Shown: one piece after another, positions 1-15,000 of the stretch
Layout of the letters: each line of letters begins with the position of its first letter
Numbering within the stretch: the stretch's first letter is position 1
NCBI RefSeq assembly: GCF_002443255.2
Contig: NW_019211454.1
Coordinates: 18,753,037 to 18,817,036, forward strand
Length of the DNA stretch: 64,000 nt
From: Varroa destructor
Taxonomy: Eukaryota > Arthropoda > Arachnida > Mesostigmata > Varroidae
Direction: 5' to 3'
Translations under genes and position numbers: made by a program
Notes under the pieces: model-generated
Told to the model about the DNA's origin: nothing
The model's input: the letters and a program-made list of their open reading frames with translations, nothing else
The model's database searches: none

Positions 1-303
1 CAGGATCCGGACAATCATCATATTGTCTGGCACAATATATAGGCTCGGTAATTCTGAATAAATAATTGAAAAAACCAAAATATACAATAATACAGTTATA
101 ATATTAGATGACAATAAGTGTATTGTGAGAAAAGTTTCCGATATATATGAAACCGTTCGTTGCATAGTATACAATTATGAGACATAAAATTACCAGCCGA
201 AAATACTTTTCTAATTACGTATATTGTATGATCGGGAGCTAATCTCAGGTATTATCTTTGACATACGTCCTTGTTTAACGAACTTTTAGTTCGGATCCAT
301 GGT
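1..303. other. Non-coding flank, nothing recognised
   Basis: AT-rich sequence without a supported open frame, RNA gene or repeat. It lies downstream of the possible minus-strand exon at 304-620 and could be its 3' untranslated region. Confidence 0.4.
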
Positions 304-620
304 TCATACTCCATGATTTGCCCATCTGAAACGAAGTGATAACATAATACCGAGGCAAACAACAACAGTACAAGCAACGTCCGGTTTCAGCGTCAGTCCC
401 GCAATCACCACATTTCTCTCCTGTTGCGTCAGACTATCATATTCACATCGATAGTTCAGAGACATCTTGACCTCCTCCAGATACAGCGGCCCATTCAGCG
501 GCCTAGAAACCGCCTGGGCCAGCAACAGCAGTACGTGCTTACCAAGCAAGCGAAAAGCGCCATGAACAACGCTTGTAACCTGTAGCGGTTCGCTGACCCG
601 ATTCAACAGGGGAACACCTG
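304..620 (-). CDS. Possible 3'-terminal exon of a multi-pass membrane protein (chemoreceptor-like?)
   Basis: An open minus-strand frame of about 105 codons ends in TGA at 304-306. It is preceded by a good acceptor, a pyrimidine-rich stretch ending TTTGACAG, so the exon would begin near 620. Codons favour CTG and GTG, unlike the surrounding AT-rich DNA. The peptide has hydrophobic stretches (LLGKHVLLLLAQAV, then DVACTVVVCLGIMLSL) separated by a polar loop and ends a few residues after the last one. That layout resembles the C-terminal end of arthropod gustatory receptors, but the usual TYhhhhhQ signature is missing, so the family is only a guess. No confident upstream exon was found. A decayed receptor or a chance open frame are the alternatives. 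Confidence 0.3.
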
Positions 621-648
621 TCAAAGGTTGAATTAAAGAAATCACCAT

Positions 649-3600
649 AATCTACGAAGATGGGCCAAGCTGACCTGTTATTTCTGGCCAAAAGATGAAA
701 AGCTATAGTTAGTGCACCACGACAAAATATCGTTGCATAATAGCAAACGATATTTCTATAGCCGGAACGGAACCGGCAGCAATGATTCGATACTTCACAC
801 TGTCGAGTAGCCTTGTTAGCTAACTACATCTGAAAGTGTTCTAGTTCTGTTCCGTAACGAAGGAACTAGCGAAGGAAGGGCAGCGCGAGAACAAGATACT
901 GTATGAAGAACAAGTAGATGCCAGTCTATCTATCCTCAAGTTGATCATATCATCAGAAGAAATGTACCTACATATGGGATGAAAAGCTATTAATATTCTG
1001 AGTACCTTCATTTTGCATCTAGATAATATATTCATATGTGATATTTGCCTCCATTTATGGCCAGATAACAATGATCGGGATCAGTTCATAGAGCGCATAA
1101 CTACTCCGTGACCTATGACGTATGGTCTATCGAATGATTTGGATAATAGCGAGAATATTGGTCCTATCGCTCATCACCCTGGTGATGATCAACGTTCTCT
1201 GCCTGCAAGCGGTAGTGGACACAAATTTAGACTAATGCCAGTAACGATTGGGGATCTACTAGATACGAAAAGAGCGTCCTTAGAGCGTGGAATTACAATT
1301 CCAACAAATATTATTGCATAATCTTAAATGTTTCGAGTAAGACGGTGTTATTTGGCCAGCTAATTATATATCAGTTTACTATTCTTGTGACCTGTGATAC
1401 GAACAAATAGTCAAGACTTTTCAGCGCGGACGCTAGCGCTAGGGTAGAAACACAAAAAACGCAGGTCAAGGCTGCCATAAGCAATATGAGATACCTATTT
1501 CACTCTTTTTATTTTTTCAAATAAGCTCAAGATTACAAATCGAAACTGATGCCAAATTATCTCTGACTGAATGTCGTTGCACTATGAATTGTTGCAGGGC
1601 ATTCTGAAAACGGGCACCCAAGTTTTTAAGCTTCAAGTTAAATTTCAGTATAAGCCGCTTGGAATTCTGACCGGCGAACCGAAGCGCACTTACATACCTC
1701 TACCAACTAAAAAAACTCTCCGTGAATAATTTAATTGGCTCGCGTTGGATAGATATGAACCAAGTTGTCTTCGAAGATGATATTTTCCCCGATGTTTTTT
1801 GCCTTAGAGGCCTGTTTCGCATGGTCGCGCTACTTTCCTCCGATACATATCTAACGAAGAACTATTTGACTACGACCAAGAAGCTATACCGAAGTAGGCC
1901 AATATGGACACCAACAAGAAGGTGCTATAGTTTGAAAATTATGATTTGTATTCAAGTTTATCGCATGACATGGCGGTCGAGTTCGGCCATCAGATTCGAT
2001 GATCACTGTATGGAAGCAATTGTGGTAGTAACTGACAAACGAGGAATCGCGAACATTGAACAGCTACTACTACCATTTGCTTCGGTGCTTTTACCTCACT
2101 ATGTCTTGAGAAGATATCTCTTAAGATGGATAAATATAGCCATTTTATATACACGTGTTTGCTCGTTCGATCTTGAGAAAGGCCAATGTTCGCAAAAGCT
2201 TCATGTGCGTTCCTCGTCATTTTTAAGAAGTCGCTTTATTGGTTCTATTGGCCTATCTGTCGACGCCCTTTGTTCGCGCCCCTTCTCCGTGTACTGCCCA
2301 CATGCCTTTCGAAGCACTTCTCGTAACACAGCGAAATGTAGATGAGGTCGGTTGCTGATAAGTTTGACAGAGTTAGCTCCTAGCCTTTCTGGCTCTGAGT
2401 TACCATTCTGTGGGACATGACGACAATACACAGTGCCGGTAGAATATGCTTTCTTTCAGTCCTTTGTACCCCCAACAGTCTACCACGACAATAACTATTG
2501 GCGATCAGTAATAGTTAAAGCCTGTTGCAGCTGTATAGGATGACCTGAGTTATCTCTATCCACTCGATGCTGCAATGGCCTGCGTGTAGGTTTTAACCGG
2601 CCACTAGCGAAATCTAACAGACAGAATAGTAAACATATCTCATTTCGCCAAATACGTATTGTATAATAGAATCGAATTATGTTGAGCTATCGTGCTTTTA
2701 CGTTCTGCACTACACTTTTGCTTATCGATTGAGGATCGAAGCGGATGACGTCCGTTAATCGACAGAGATTGCCAACGCGACTTCAAAACAGCACTAACGA
2801 GCGTGATAGCGCCACAACCTGACGCCGGACGTCTTCAGATAGCTTACGATTGCGATACAAAAAATGCTTCAGCTCAGTCCACGTCAGTCGCCGTTGTAAA
2901 AATGGTACATCTCAAGCCAACACCGCGGAGCTCTTTAGCACAAAATAACACTTTGAATTATTTCCTCTGTGGCGTTATTCGAGCACCAACTTCGTTGATT
3001 TTCCAGCTATCTGACGATGATGACCAGTGTCATCATCGCAACGTAGCGGCCTTCATGATCTGTCACATCTGGCAGCCGCGCCTGGCTCTATCAAGGCTGA
3101 CTCACTTGCTCGAAGCCACGACCCGTAGCAACAGTTATTCCATATATTCGGCGATCGCTAAACAAAACCGAAACGAGCATGAGTACGTACAAAAAACAGC
3201 GAAAAACGTTCAGTGACTGTTGCATGTTAGTAGCTTTGTTCTTCGGCCTTTCAATGCCAATACCAAATGCATAACGTAGCGTTAGTAGTCCTCAAAAACA
3301 GTATTCCTGTCACAGTTGTAAACCAAAGGCTAGGGTACCGATTTGTGATAGGTACGTACGAACGAACGGCGTGTGATTACGCGACAGACTGATACAGTAC
3401 AACGCGAATCACGCTGTGAAAAAGTATAGCGTGTGATTAGCAGGATGCTGCATAAGAGACATTGAATAGGACTGAGACTACCAAGCAGACAAACGAATAA
3501 AGGGCAGTTTTTCTTGGCCGAAAGACGTGACACAGGCTGTTCGGTTTAAGAAGGCTTGTTCTGTGAAAAGATCGTATTCAGGATGTGGTACACCACGAAC

Positions 3601-5640
3601 GTTTCACTATGCTCTATATGAACCCTGTCTGGCCCTGATCTATGAAATATCGTGAGTTTTTGCACAGACAGTCAGAATGGTGGTGGTTTCTACTCAAATG
3701 CAGTAGAATTCGATATAGCAGCTTTGGAAGATGTATTGTATGGTTTTACCATACAGTGACCGACAGGCTTAGCGAGTTCTGAGCAGACCAGACAAGTACG
3801 TGGAGAAACTGCCAAACCCGAACCCACAAGTTTGCTCTGTATTTGTACCAATCTTCAAAAAGCGCAAAGGTGCATTTTCAAATCGAATGATTCCCGTGCA
3901 GACGACTGGCGTCTTTTAGAATGCCATAGGTGTTTCGGTCAGACGTTTCCGAACTGCTTCTCTTTCCGTAGCTAACGTGCATTAACGACGGTCATATTAT
4001 TATTTCTCTCTCTCTGTTTATATTCGTCCTTTCAGTGTGTGTCATTGTTGAGAGTCGCAGTTGGAGGCCATGAAAAAATAAAGGAGCAGAGACACCGCCA
4101 TACCTGTGATATCGCCGACTACCAACTAGAGGTGGCATGACCAGGAATCTTGTTCCCCCCATTCCTGATTTTTGCTAAGCTTTGCACCCTTTCGTGCAAA
4201 AAGGTGTGCTTTCGGACGAAAGCTATGCCCGTAGTCAGTTGTCTTGTTTTACCTTTACTTCTCCATCCACTGAACATGGAGCACAATAACAAGCTTACCA
4301 CAATACCACTGTCGGAGCAAATTTCGTCGGAGTTCTTCTGCAGCTCAACTAAATGCATTTGGCCTCTGGTCACGCTTCTTCACTCCGTCAGCAGAAAACA
4401 TCGTGCCCGACTCACGGCTGATCGCAGACAACTTTCTTCATTCTTTTTGACGCGAAATTATCGAGCATTTTTGTTTCTTTTTTTTTGCAGACCCTTCCCA
4501 AACGACGAACTACAAGTGACCAACGTTCTTCGGCATTCAGAAGCAGCAAACCAGTACGCTGGCCGCGTAATTCGTAAACTTCTGACGCTTATGCTAATGC
4601 GTTTGTTGTTTTTCTCGTTGCTGTTCCGACCAGTCGTCGCCTACGACTCAACAACATCGAACATAAAAAAAAAGCTGCGCCGACAATGAATAATTGCAAG
4701 TCACAAGCATCAAACCGGCAGTAGCGACCGATAGCATCCGAACACGCGATATGAATGGTGGCATCGGCCTCGAAGACATCGAACACAATACAACAGCGTT
4801 GCCCAACTGGGTACCTTCTGCACCTTCGTCTATGCTGATTTGCTCCGCTTTCCAAAACTATAGCCAGCCTCAGCGTCATCGTCGTATAGGAACGTATCAA
4901 CAGCTTCAATTGTGCTCTTTCCGATTTGTCTATTCTAGTTCACCACTGCCCCCACAACCCATCTCCCACCCAAGCTTAATTAAATTATAAACACTCAACA
5001 CACAGCGACAGAAGCTATAACAACTGCTTGTGAACGTCTGCCAAGCGAAGGCAATGCAAGGACTCTCGAAGAAAGACGGAGGGAAGGTTCGCGTAATCAA
5101 CTCGTTGTCTTCTCTAGTGGTAATATTTATAGCTTATGTTCAGTCCTTTCGACGCACTAGTTTGTTATGCATGTGTATTTAGGTGAATATGTGTATCTTA
5201 TCTGTAATCGCCGGCATACAGGGTGTAGTAGGCTTAAGTTAATGAAAATAATCTAGGACACTTCGGCGAAACGGGAAGAGATCTACATAAAAAAGCAATC
5301 TACCGAAGGAACGAATAAACAGTGGTTTATGCGGAGTGGAACGGGATATTTTCGATGCTCTTATCGCTGCGTACGCTTCTATCGATTCGCGTTTGATTTA
5401 CGAAAAAATCCACTCATGGTCGATACGTTTCGAGGGATGCTACTTCTCACGCTACCGTTGTACGTAGAGACGAAGTAATGATGCACACTATTTTTTGTGC
5501 CATCTGCGACTAGCGGGGGAGAGGAAGAACAGTTACTTGCTTGAAGCCGTTGAAATTTATATTAAACTTGGCCAGTTCATTGACCCGAAATATACGGAGG
5601 TGTTAGCTGGGGACCCAACCGAATTTGCTGGAGCGCTCCT
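649..5640. other. Region without a secure gene
   Basis: Several overlapping open frames occur on both strands. The longest on the plus strand runs 1722-2345, where the first in-frame ATG is at 1755, and others lie at 2803-3216 and 4150-4990. None has a recognisable domain or a start supported by context, and competing frames on the opposite strand are equally open. A short CT repeat lies near 4007-4017. It may contain upstream exons of the candidate minus-strand gene at 304-620, but I could not identify any. Confidence 0.4.
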
Positions 5641-8539
5641 GCCGGTGAATTAATATGCCGGAAAAAAGATCGCGTATAGATGCACACGTTGGTTCCACCA
5701 TGCATCAATTCCAATTAGTCTGATAAACTTTTTGTGATCAGTGTAATACTTCATGTTATTCTTCATTGTTATTGGCCGACACTCGTCATCGAGCGTCTCA
5801 CAGCTTCCGACCCTTGCATATCCTCGGACTTCACTGCTACAAACGCTGTAAAATGTGTGCACTGTGTAAAAATTTTCTTCGTTAGAAGGATCTGCGTAGA
5901 AATCACTTGCGCAATTGTCCAGATTCGAACACGCAAGCTATCCAACGTTACATATATAATATGATACAGGCCTTCTGCCGCCTCAGCATCATCTCCTGCG
6001 ATGTTACCTATCGACAAACGTAATAATTCATACCAGGAAACTCTTGGTGACACCTCTGTATTTCTAAACGATATCTGTAGTTTAATCCCTCTCAGCTCGC
6101 TTAACCTTAAGCATCGACATTTGTCAAGTCTGTATCGTATTCTTCTATTTACAAACAATGAAAATCCGGATAAAATTAGATTCACCCATTGTCAGAGAAA
6201 CGGATATTTGTACCACTATGATTTCGTTCTCTTTCCCTGTATCTGATCAGAATGACGCCTCGGCATTGAACGATCGTCTTATCAGTAAAACGTGGTGGTT
6301 TATGAATATACCGAAATGTCTCCCACTCACTTTGTTTAAGTATAACGCACATATTATTATTATTGTCGTTGTATGCGGTGGCCAGTTTGTTTATCTCATG
6401 TAGTCCTATACCATTCGAATTCTGGGGGGCACTAGCAGTATCCAATGGCACGTCCCGTTAAACAGCTCGCCTATGATGAACAGTTTTATCGGCTCTCGGT
6501 GGGGTACAGGCGGAGCGCTCAATTTGAGCAACCGTACATGGCACAGTGGTGGTGCACTCGTGTGATTAGTGACGCCCACCGCGCCCGTCTATGGTTAACA
6601 CAATCGCATGATGGCCAAGATCTTTGCCGTCTATATTAATCCACAGCAGAGGCCCCTCAGAGTAGTTGATTTATTTTAACTCTTACAAGTGTCCTTACAC
6701 ATTATACTCTCGATCGCCGCTGCTATCTTTCGCCTAAGGCTGCTGCAAGCAGTGTCCTTGTAACTCCTGCTTTATATCATTGCTAATATTATTCGATAAA
6801 TTTGTCAATAAGCCCACGTTTGAGCGTACAATGAAGCAACAATCGCACGTGGATTCTTACGACAGGAAAAAGGAATACACGTACTGCTGCATCTCGCGGC
6901 TATATCAATAACTTTTCGATTGTTGACTGATTTTTTGAATCTTCACTACTGTTACTTCTGCACTGAAACCGCTTAATCCAATGGTGCTTTTAAAAGTAAA
7001 CTCGACGGCTGCTAGCGTAAAGCAGCATGCGTCAGCCGGCGGAATCTGCACACGTATCTCTATCGAGGCCGTTTTGGACGGATGGAAACGGTGCGTGTTT
7101 GCTGACCACAGACATGCATCCCGTGGTACTGGGATGACAAGAAAACGAGGTGAGCAACCTGGAATACAATGGATCTGAATGGAACGGATGCTTCGGGGCG
7201 ATTGCGTGATATTTACACTTCACAGCCATCAAAGGAAACTACCAAATAAAACATTAATTAGGTATATAGGCATTATTTTCTTCCATAGTAAACCTGAAGA
7301 GCGTAAATTACCGGGTATGGTAGGCGCTTCGGGTGGTTTTTGAGAGGGAAAGGGAAGCCGTCTCAAAATCAATACGAGATGAGACAATATCACAGAGGTG
7401 CTGCACCTCGTGCTTGAAATAAAAAATCAAATTTTGTCGGCGTCTTCTTTTGTCTGTTCACGTATTCACTCATCTGAATTGAATAAGGCGCTACATAGTG
7501 TCCGTTAGCAGTTTAATTAGTGAATGATGTTGAAACGGTCAGAACGTTTAGAGCCATCTAACTGTATTTCTGCGATTTAGAACGAGCACAGATCATTTCT
7601 CTAGCTACAACCGGTACCATTCTGATTCTAACTATCCCAGTTGTAAATATCATTGTTAATATTATTACTATAAAATAAGCGCGTCTTCCTGCTTGAGCAA
7701 ATTAAATTTGGACTGATCGATAACTATTATCCGAAGTATTATTAGATATAAACCCTGTTCGCTGGTTGCAGAATTAAAAGATTACCTATACATGGCTACT
7801 ATATAAAGTCATCAACTGGTACTTTCATGTATGTTCTTGTTGTGCGCAGAACATTCGGGCTAGCCTGGCAAGGCGACACGTCATGCCACCAGCCGAAGTG
7901 TTCGGTACCGAATGCGTAATGGGCATCTTCTCTTATGGATGACACAACTCTAAAATTCAATCAATTTTCCGTTAGATCAGCCCGCCAGAGTTTTCTACTT
8001 GCGAACAAAATTGATTGCCTATATTAATCGGTAATACGTCTCAATGACGCCTCAATACTATGCTCGTCAACTGCTCTTGGATTTCCTCCGAGCAGTGAGG
8101 CCTTTGAGCCTACAATAACTTGAAACTCAATCGCAAGTTTTATCATAGAACTTTATCTACTTTGTATAGATGTATATCTTCACTAGGCAAACACGTCATA
8201 CCTAAACTCTTCGCCGATGCGGTTAACGAGGCGCTCATACGAATTTATCTGGCAGTTGTTTGTTGATTGGTGAAACGTGCGGTTTCGGTGCAAGAATTCG
8301 TTGTTCTCAGCTGTTCCCGGTGCACCAGACCTATATTCATCTAAGTACCATAGACGTTCAAAAATAATTAATGGCACCTCAATTCGGTGCGGATTCAATT
8401 GTCAATCAGCACTTAAAATGAAAGCGTCGATGAGAACAGGCTAAAGCCTATCGAGTAAGCATTTCTTTTAACTAAACGGAAACTTTCAAACACACTATCG
8501 AAAAACAATGTTAATAAATCACTGAGTCGATGGTGAGCT

Positions 8540-8585
<46 letters not shown>

Positions 8586-11500
8586 TGTGTTTTTATAGAT
8601 GTGTTTTGAAACTTTAGCATTACCATAATACAGACATAAAACTTCTCCGATACTTATAATGTATACGACGTAAGTCTGTCTAAGTTGGCGTAAGAATCCG
8701 TGCATGGTTTGCAATGAGCAAAGTATAATATGCACAATGAATGTAACTATATCTATTAGCTCACATTGATTCGTCTTCCATCCCTGAAATCAGACTTAAC
8801 TAACTATACAACTGACCTGTCTCTCTACAAAACGATCGCTTGTTATCAATGAAATTTTACCATTTCCAGCAACCGTTGTGGTATTTGAAACATGTGCAGG
8901 TTTCCGATAATGTCTGCCTTTAAACTAACGTGAAGCATTTGAATATAGCGTTCAGGGACGAGTCCTTCCTCCGAGCAGCTCCAGCGGTCAACGGTATGAG
9001 TATAGCGTAACCATTAGGAAGGCCTCTGGTCGTATTGTGCGCTGTAGCGTCACGAGCGTCTAAAGCACATCGACATTATGGAATATCTATACGAACGAAG
9101 CTTTAATTACGTTATAATAGTGGCGCTGATGATTGTTTCAAAGCGGTACCATATTGACTGCTTTGAAATCACGCAACCTTCACAATGCCTATTATTCCAT
9201 TCCTAATCTATCTGTTACTAGCTAACTTTCATCAGCGGCGATCCCATAGCTACCAGCAGCACTTTCATGCGCCCTGTTTACATTCGCGTCATCGACCGTT
9301 GTATTCTCAACGATCAATGCGCACTTATGCCTATAGGTTTAATTCTGCACTCGGTGCTCTTCGCATCTAGTCCTCATGAAGTCGATCGTCCGAACCGCGT
9401 AGCAATAGTCCTGTACCCGGCCATTCAAGCATGCGCGACTTTCACGCGAGTCAAACCAGCCGACGCTGCACTTCGATTATTTTTATTCTGCTCTATCGAC
9501 AACAACAACCACACCATCAAACTACATCAACCACATCTTCGTTCGTCAAAGACATACTACCGAACCGCACTAACAATGCATTACGCTAATTTCAGTATCG
9601 ATCATGGCGCTCACGAAACGCCCAGATATTTACCCAAACAAATTTGCAGACGGACAGACAAATCTAGCCAGTAACTAGCTGGCCGTCAATTACATTTTCA
9701 TAAACACATGCACCCCGCGTGAGGCTTGTCCAAATGGGCCCCGATGATCGAGTCGGAAGTAATAAATAAACATTGATTGCTGCAGCAGCAAATGCGACAC
9801 GACTGTGGATCTTGCGCGCTCGCCTCTATCGTAACCGACATTGCCATCATCATCATCATTGACACTGATCCGACGCCCGAGCCAAGCGTCCGGCGATTCT
9901 CAATGGTGGCTGACACAGCATGCGATGACAGGCCTCTTTTTTTTTTTTTGTAAATGTCCCCCTACAGTAGTAGCAACGCGGCCCCAATAGCCGTTGTTGA
10001 AACCTGTTGAACTTTAACTCTACTTTGTGTATCCTGCCATCATTACTCTATGGTTGCTTGTTATTCTTTCCGCGCCGTAGTCGCTACAGCCTGTCAAATT
10101 GGTAACGACTCGTCTGTGGCAGGACAACTGGCTTGACCGCGCGCCAGCCCAACAGCTTGGTTGACGTCGTGTCGTCTACGTAGAGCTGCTACTGTGTTCA
10201 CTATAGAGAAACAGACCAGATGCGGTGCCGACGACCAGAGCGATAGAACTCAATACATAAACAAAAACATCCTTACGCTGGGTCATTGTTGCCACAGAAG
10301 CTGTGGTCCATTGTCGGTGCTTTGCTCGCCTGGTCACATCTGGCCCAGTCCATGGCAGCCCAGTTCAGCTTAGTTTTAAGTTCCGCCCAGCCCAGCTCAA
10401 TTTAAGCCAGTCAAACCTAGCCCAGCCCATTAGCCACGTGCGACATTCTGGCTATCTCGTATGAATGCCTGTAGCCTCTGCTATGTAGGATATGCACAAG
10501 GTGATTTTTGGCGAGTGACATAAATCAAATATAATTGAAACCGATCTTAATATTGACTACGCTAAAAATTCGCTGCGTTTACACTTGATCTTGTTTATGT
10601 TCACACGTATTGACCAGCGTCTGGTTGTTTGTCCTGTTGTTATTATTGATGCTGTGGTTGTGGTCCTCGCCGCAATCCGTTTTGTTGTTGTATCGTGTCA
10701 ACAAGGCGGCGGCGGCGGCTGCTGCTGCAAGTTCTGCAACGGCATTAAGTTATACCGTGCGGAAGTCGCGTGGCCCACTGCGAGCTATCTGTGACTGACC
10801 ACGTAAAGACGACGCGAGCGAAAATAGCCCCATAATCGTCACGTCAACACAGAGCTAAGCAGTCGAGTGCCACTTCAATCTATGTATGTATATATAATGT
10901 GTTTTTGGAGAGCCTCGTTCGCCACGCGAAGAATCGTGAGCTTCCGCCATGTAAACCGCGGGTACAGATATAGCTATAATGGGGAACGCTGCAACTATTG
11001 ATAGTGTCACATCTGCTATTGAAACAAGGATTGGTTTTCCTTTTGGTCAAAAAAAAGTTTCGTGAGTAAGACAAAATCTTCGACGGCCATCAAAGCCGTA
11101 CGTGAGAAGAAGCTGAGTGGCCTGTGCTGTTTATGTGTGTGCGGGCTTACACTGCAGTTCGCAGGACATTGGCATAATCCTGTGACGGTATTAAAATCTT
11201 ATACACGACTTCGAGTAGAAGTATGGTACTTCTCAGAGGCGTGCCAAAATTGCTCAAAGGTGCCAGGCTATTTTGCGTCGTATTGCCTCTAGGAAAAGCC
11301 AGGAAGCCGTTGAACTGGCGCTCAGAAAAAATGAGGGTGTTTTTACCCAAACGAACAGACCGACTTCCCTAAAGCGGCTTCGCTTTAGCGTGAAGCGTTC
11401 AACGCGACCTTTTCTGCGACAAAACGGTGCTTGTGCAAACGCTCGTGTCCATCAGCAACGCTCGTGTCAGCCAAGTCAATGACATATGCCAATGACAACT

Positions 11501-12000
11501 AGGCATCCACACTACCAAGTCCATGTACCGGTGGTTAAGCGACGTTTCAGCTATTCATTCCCTCCAACATCAATCAGTAAAAAAGAAGACGTTCGAGTGA
11601 TACTGTGCGTCTAGCCTTCTGAGCACACCGGGTCGACGTGTGGTCCTTGGTCAGAGCTGAAGCTCTTATCAACAATGATGACGATGTTGCTGTCCATTGA
11701 TATCAATAGCAGGCATGAGGTTCAGTAATCTCACATAAAGCACAAGCTGTCTATGGCAATGCCAAACGTAAAACTCGATACATTTATTTTAGATACTTCA
11801 CAAACTTCCTCTATGAAGTTTGTCTCTTCAATCCTGCCATGGTGACGCTTAAAATGGATGAGTGGACGCGCGTCCAAAATCGCTCTCTGTCAGCTTTTTT
11901 GATACTGCTAGTCAGTCGTATTTCGGGCTGTAATTTCTAGTTAGTAAAGATACCCGCGGTGGGCAAATCATAATGCTTAGAAATGGCGGGAAAGCGCCTA
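5641..12000. other. Region without a secure gene
   Basis: Only short open frames without recognised domains (for example 8183-8398 minus and 9185-9674 plus). A TA microsatellite lies at 8544-8582, followed by a short tandem duplication of a TATAGATGTGTTTT-like unit. A small perfect hairpin, CTAAAGCG with a four-base loop, lies near 11,369-11,388. Confidence 0.4.
8544..8582. repeat. TA dinucleotide microsatellite
   Basis: An uninterrupted run of about 19 TA units, the longest simple dinucleotide repeat in the window. Shorter TA runs occur near 24,839, 34,538, 34,818 and 41,143. Confidence 0.95.
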
Positions 12001-15000
12001 ACAACGTAGCGTAACGTTTAGCTCCGGCCATAGTCAGCGAACGTCAACACGCCTGTGCTATAATGTGATTCTGTTTATAGTATGAATATTTCTTTTATAA
12101 TTATTATAGTTCGTATCGTAGTGAAAGACGTGGAAGCTATATTGGCTGATACAATTATAACTATAGCAACAACGCTAACATTGTTCCAAAAACACAGCGA
12201 CCGAATGGATTCATTGTTTGCCATAGACCGTAGGTGACACAAAGATCGCCTTAAACAACCAGACAAAGAGATGCATGGATAAGCCACGAACTTCAGACTG
12301 AGTGAAGTGACCCAAACATGAAACAAAAGCTACTGGTTACTTCTTTCAGCGAATCATTCGTTCATTGATCACTCGATCGGAACTCGTATTCGGACATTTG
12401 CTCAGTTTTTCATAACCAAGCATCGGCAGCTCGAAGCCCGACAGATACATCGCTTTTCCAGTCAGAGTGGTCAGACAATGAGTCTGCTTACCGCCGTTCC
12501 TTCCACGAAATTATTGGCCATTATCGCCATTTAGAATTATTGGCCATTATAAATACAGGCACTGGCGACGCAGCCGACGTTGGGCTTAGGCCTAGAACCA
12601 ACCGGGAAGTTTGCCGCGAGTCCGAAAAATGAGCGCACCTGCTCACCGAGAATTGCATGGATGCTCGAGACAAACCGCTACGCCACGGCCTAAGCTGGCA
12701 AGCAAAAGAAAAGAAGAGTTATGGAGTAGAGAGGAGGGACGGAGGCCGTGATGATTCGTCAGCGGAGCTCGTTGGCTGGTTGTTCCAAAGCACAAGGAAA
12801 GTCATAAGCAGCCGAAGTTAGCTGTCGGAGAGGTAGAGGATTCCATCGAAACATGAACAGTTTGCCCTTTTCAGCTAAGCGAAGATCCTTGTCCGCCCCA
12901 GAGGGGCACGATTCTGTAGGCGCCATCATTGTCGCAAAAGGCGACGCTCCCTGGCAGTGCGTTCGTCTCGGGGCACTACGCACACTCCGCCAAAAAGGAA
13001 AACGAAATATGAAGAGATGTAACGGGCTCCGATCCTAATGATAGCTTTCTGATAGAGCTAAACGTTCAAGGAAAACAACGCTAACTTGTCACTTACGGAA
13101 GAAAGCAAATCCTCGAAAGCTAGATGTGGCCGAAATAGTAAACTAGGTATCATGAGGCGGCAAACTAAGGTGTACGGTCATCCGGCCGTCCATTTTGTCT
13201 GTAAAGCTTTCAAGTCGTCTGCCAATTGCAGCAATTCAATCTCGTTGTAGCTCATTTCGATAACGATAATCATCAATTTTTAATGGTGCGTTTAATGGTA
13301 CCGTTAGTATACAGTTGGCTTAATAGTTAGATAGTGGATGTTATTGTTAGTATTTGTGTACAATTTTTTAGTCAACAGTACATAGAATATATGAAATACG
13401 GCTATCATAATGAAAGCGTCATATCAAAATTAAACCGTTATATCTCATTTACAGTGCGCCAATACATTTTAACTATTTTTAATGTCGCTTCAGCTTATGC
13501 TTCAAAAAAAGACCGTTTGTAACTAGCTTTGATTATCGATACATGCAAACGGCCTTTCCAAGCACGTTTAAATGTACCCAGCATCTCTTTGTAAGTGCAG
13601 CTTTAAGCACTCGTCGAATATTGCTTACTATGCGGAGATTGCTACTGAAGACCCCAACCGAAACCAGCGTAAGCTCTCCGGTAACGTAAACAGATAATTA
13701 AGAACATATCTTTTGGACGCCAAATCAATTTCGTTTTGGCCTATTTTCCACATCATAGCCTTAAGGAATTTGTACAACGAGGTTCAGTTAGGTTTCCGCC
13801 TAGGTCCGCTAATGTTATGTTGGTCTAATACTATCGCATATGATTGACTGTCCTTCCGCGAGCGACCCACCTCATAATGTCAGACTAAATAAGCAGTGAT
13901 AATGCAGAGGCAACAAACTGAACAATGGCTTGCGGATTAAGCTCAGGGATACATGGTTTTCTAGGTTTGAATCTCGGTGTAGACATTCTGTGTGTCATGA
14001 TGATAGAAGCCAGCCATCTGAAGCGACGCTTGAGGGCTTAAATAGTAGATATCAGACATGAAATGCTTGATTGTATATTGAGTACGCTATCACTAGCGGC
14101 TGCCACACGATCGTCTGTAATTTTATCTACAACTACTGTCTAACCCTGTTGATCCTCAGTGAAGTATGTCGATTCTCTCAAAAAACCACACAATAGGACT
14201 TAGCGACTTCACGAGTCAAAGAACAACTTCTATACCACGCAAGCATGCCGAAGGCAGAAAGTTTCACACACGAAATGTACGAGATAATTTATGGACGAAA
14301 AGAGGATCACTTCATGGGTTAAACGATGCCATAAGATTGAAACTGTGCAAGATTTCTTCCTCTTCATCTGGCAACATCGATAGCTAATTTCCTAGGGCTC
14401 CTGCTGTTTTACCTCAGAGGTTGATGGACTCTGCACGACGTGAAGTTCGCCAGCATGGAGCCCATGTTGGAGCTGCTCCAGCTGATGTTGGTCGTGTAAA
14501 TGTTCAGGACGTTCGTACGTTTGACTCTGTCCATTTTGGACGATGACGAGTCGACCCGAAGTCATCGTCGCCGCACCGTGGGGTGCACCCTCACGTTTCC
14601 ACTACGATACGATATTATACCGTCACTATTACTATATAGATAATAATCACTAGAAGTGTTCTGGAAACACAAATTGTCGATTATTGAACCTTCACCACTT
14701 CCACCACCATGAACATGAATACAAGTCACAAATGATTCATCCGTAGAAATATTAAACAAGCGTGTAGATACAAATAGAAATTTGTTAATCCAGATTACAC
14801 ATTGCACCGTTCGATAAGTGTCCACTAGTGCTGTACGAAGTATGTTGATGAGAAAGTTTGAGAATCAAGTTAGATCATCGCCAGTCCTCTTACTTCTCTC
14901 CTTCCGTAAGTATTCGCTTGGCAAACAATCCTCACGAGTATCAAGTTGTCTCCCGGTAGCGTGATAAGTTAAGGTTAAGCAGTAGTGCATGTGGTGTCGA

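Noticed and set aside
1722..2345. 207-codon plus-strand open frame
   Set aside because: It begins with GTG (first ATG at 1755), shows no domain or signal, and both opposite-strand frames are open too. Not called as a gene, though its length is noted in the findings.
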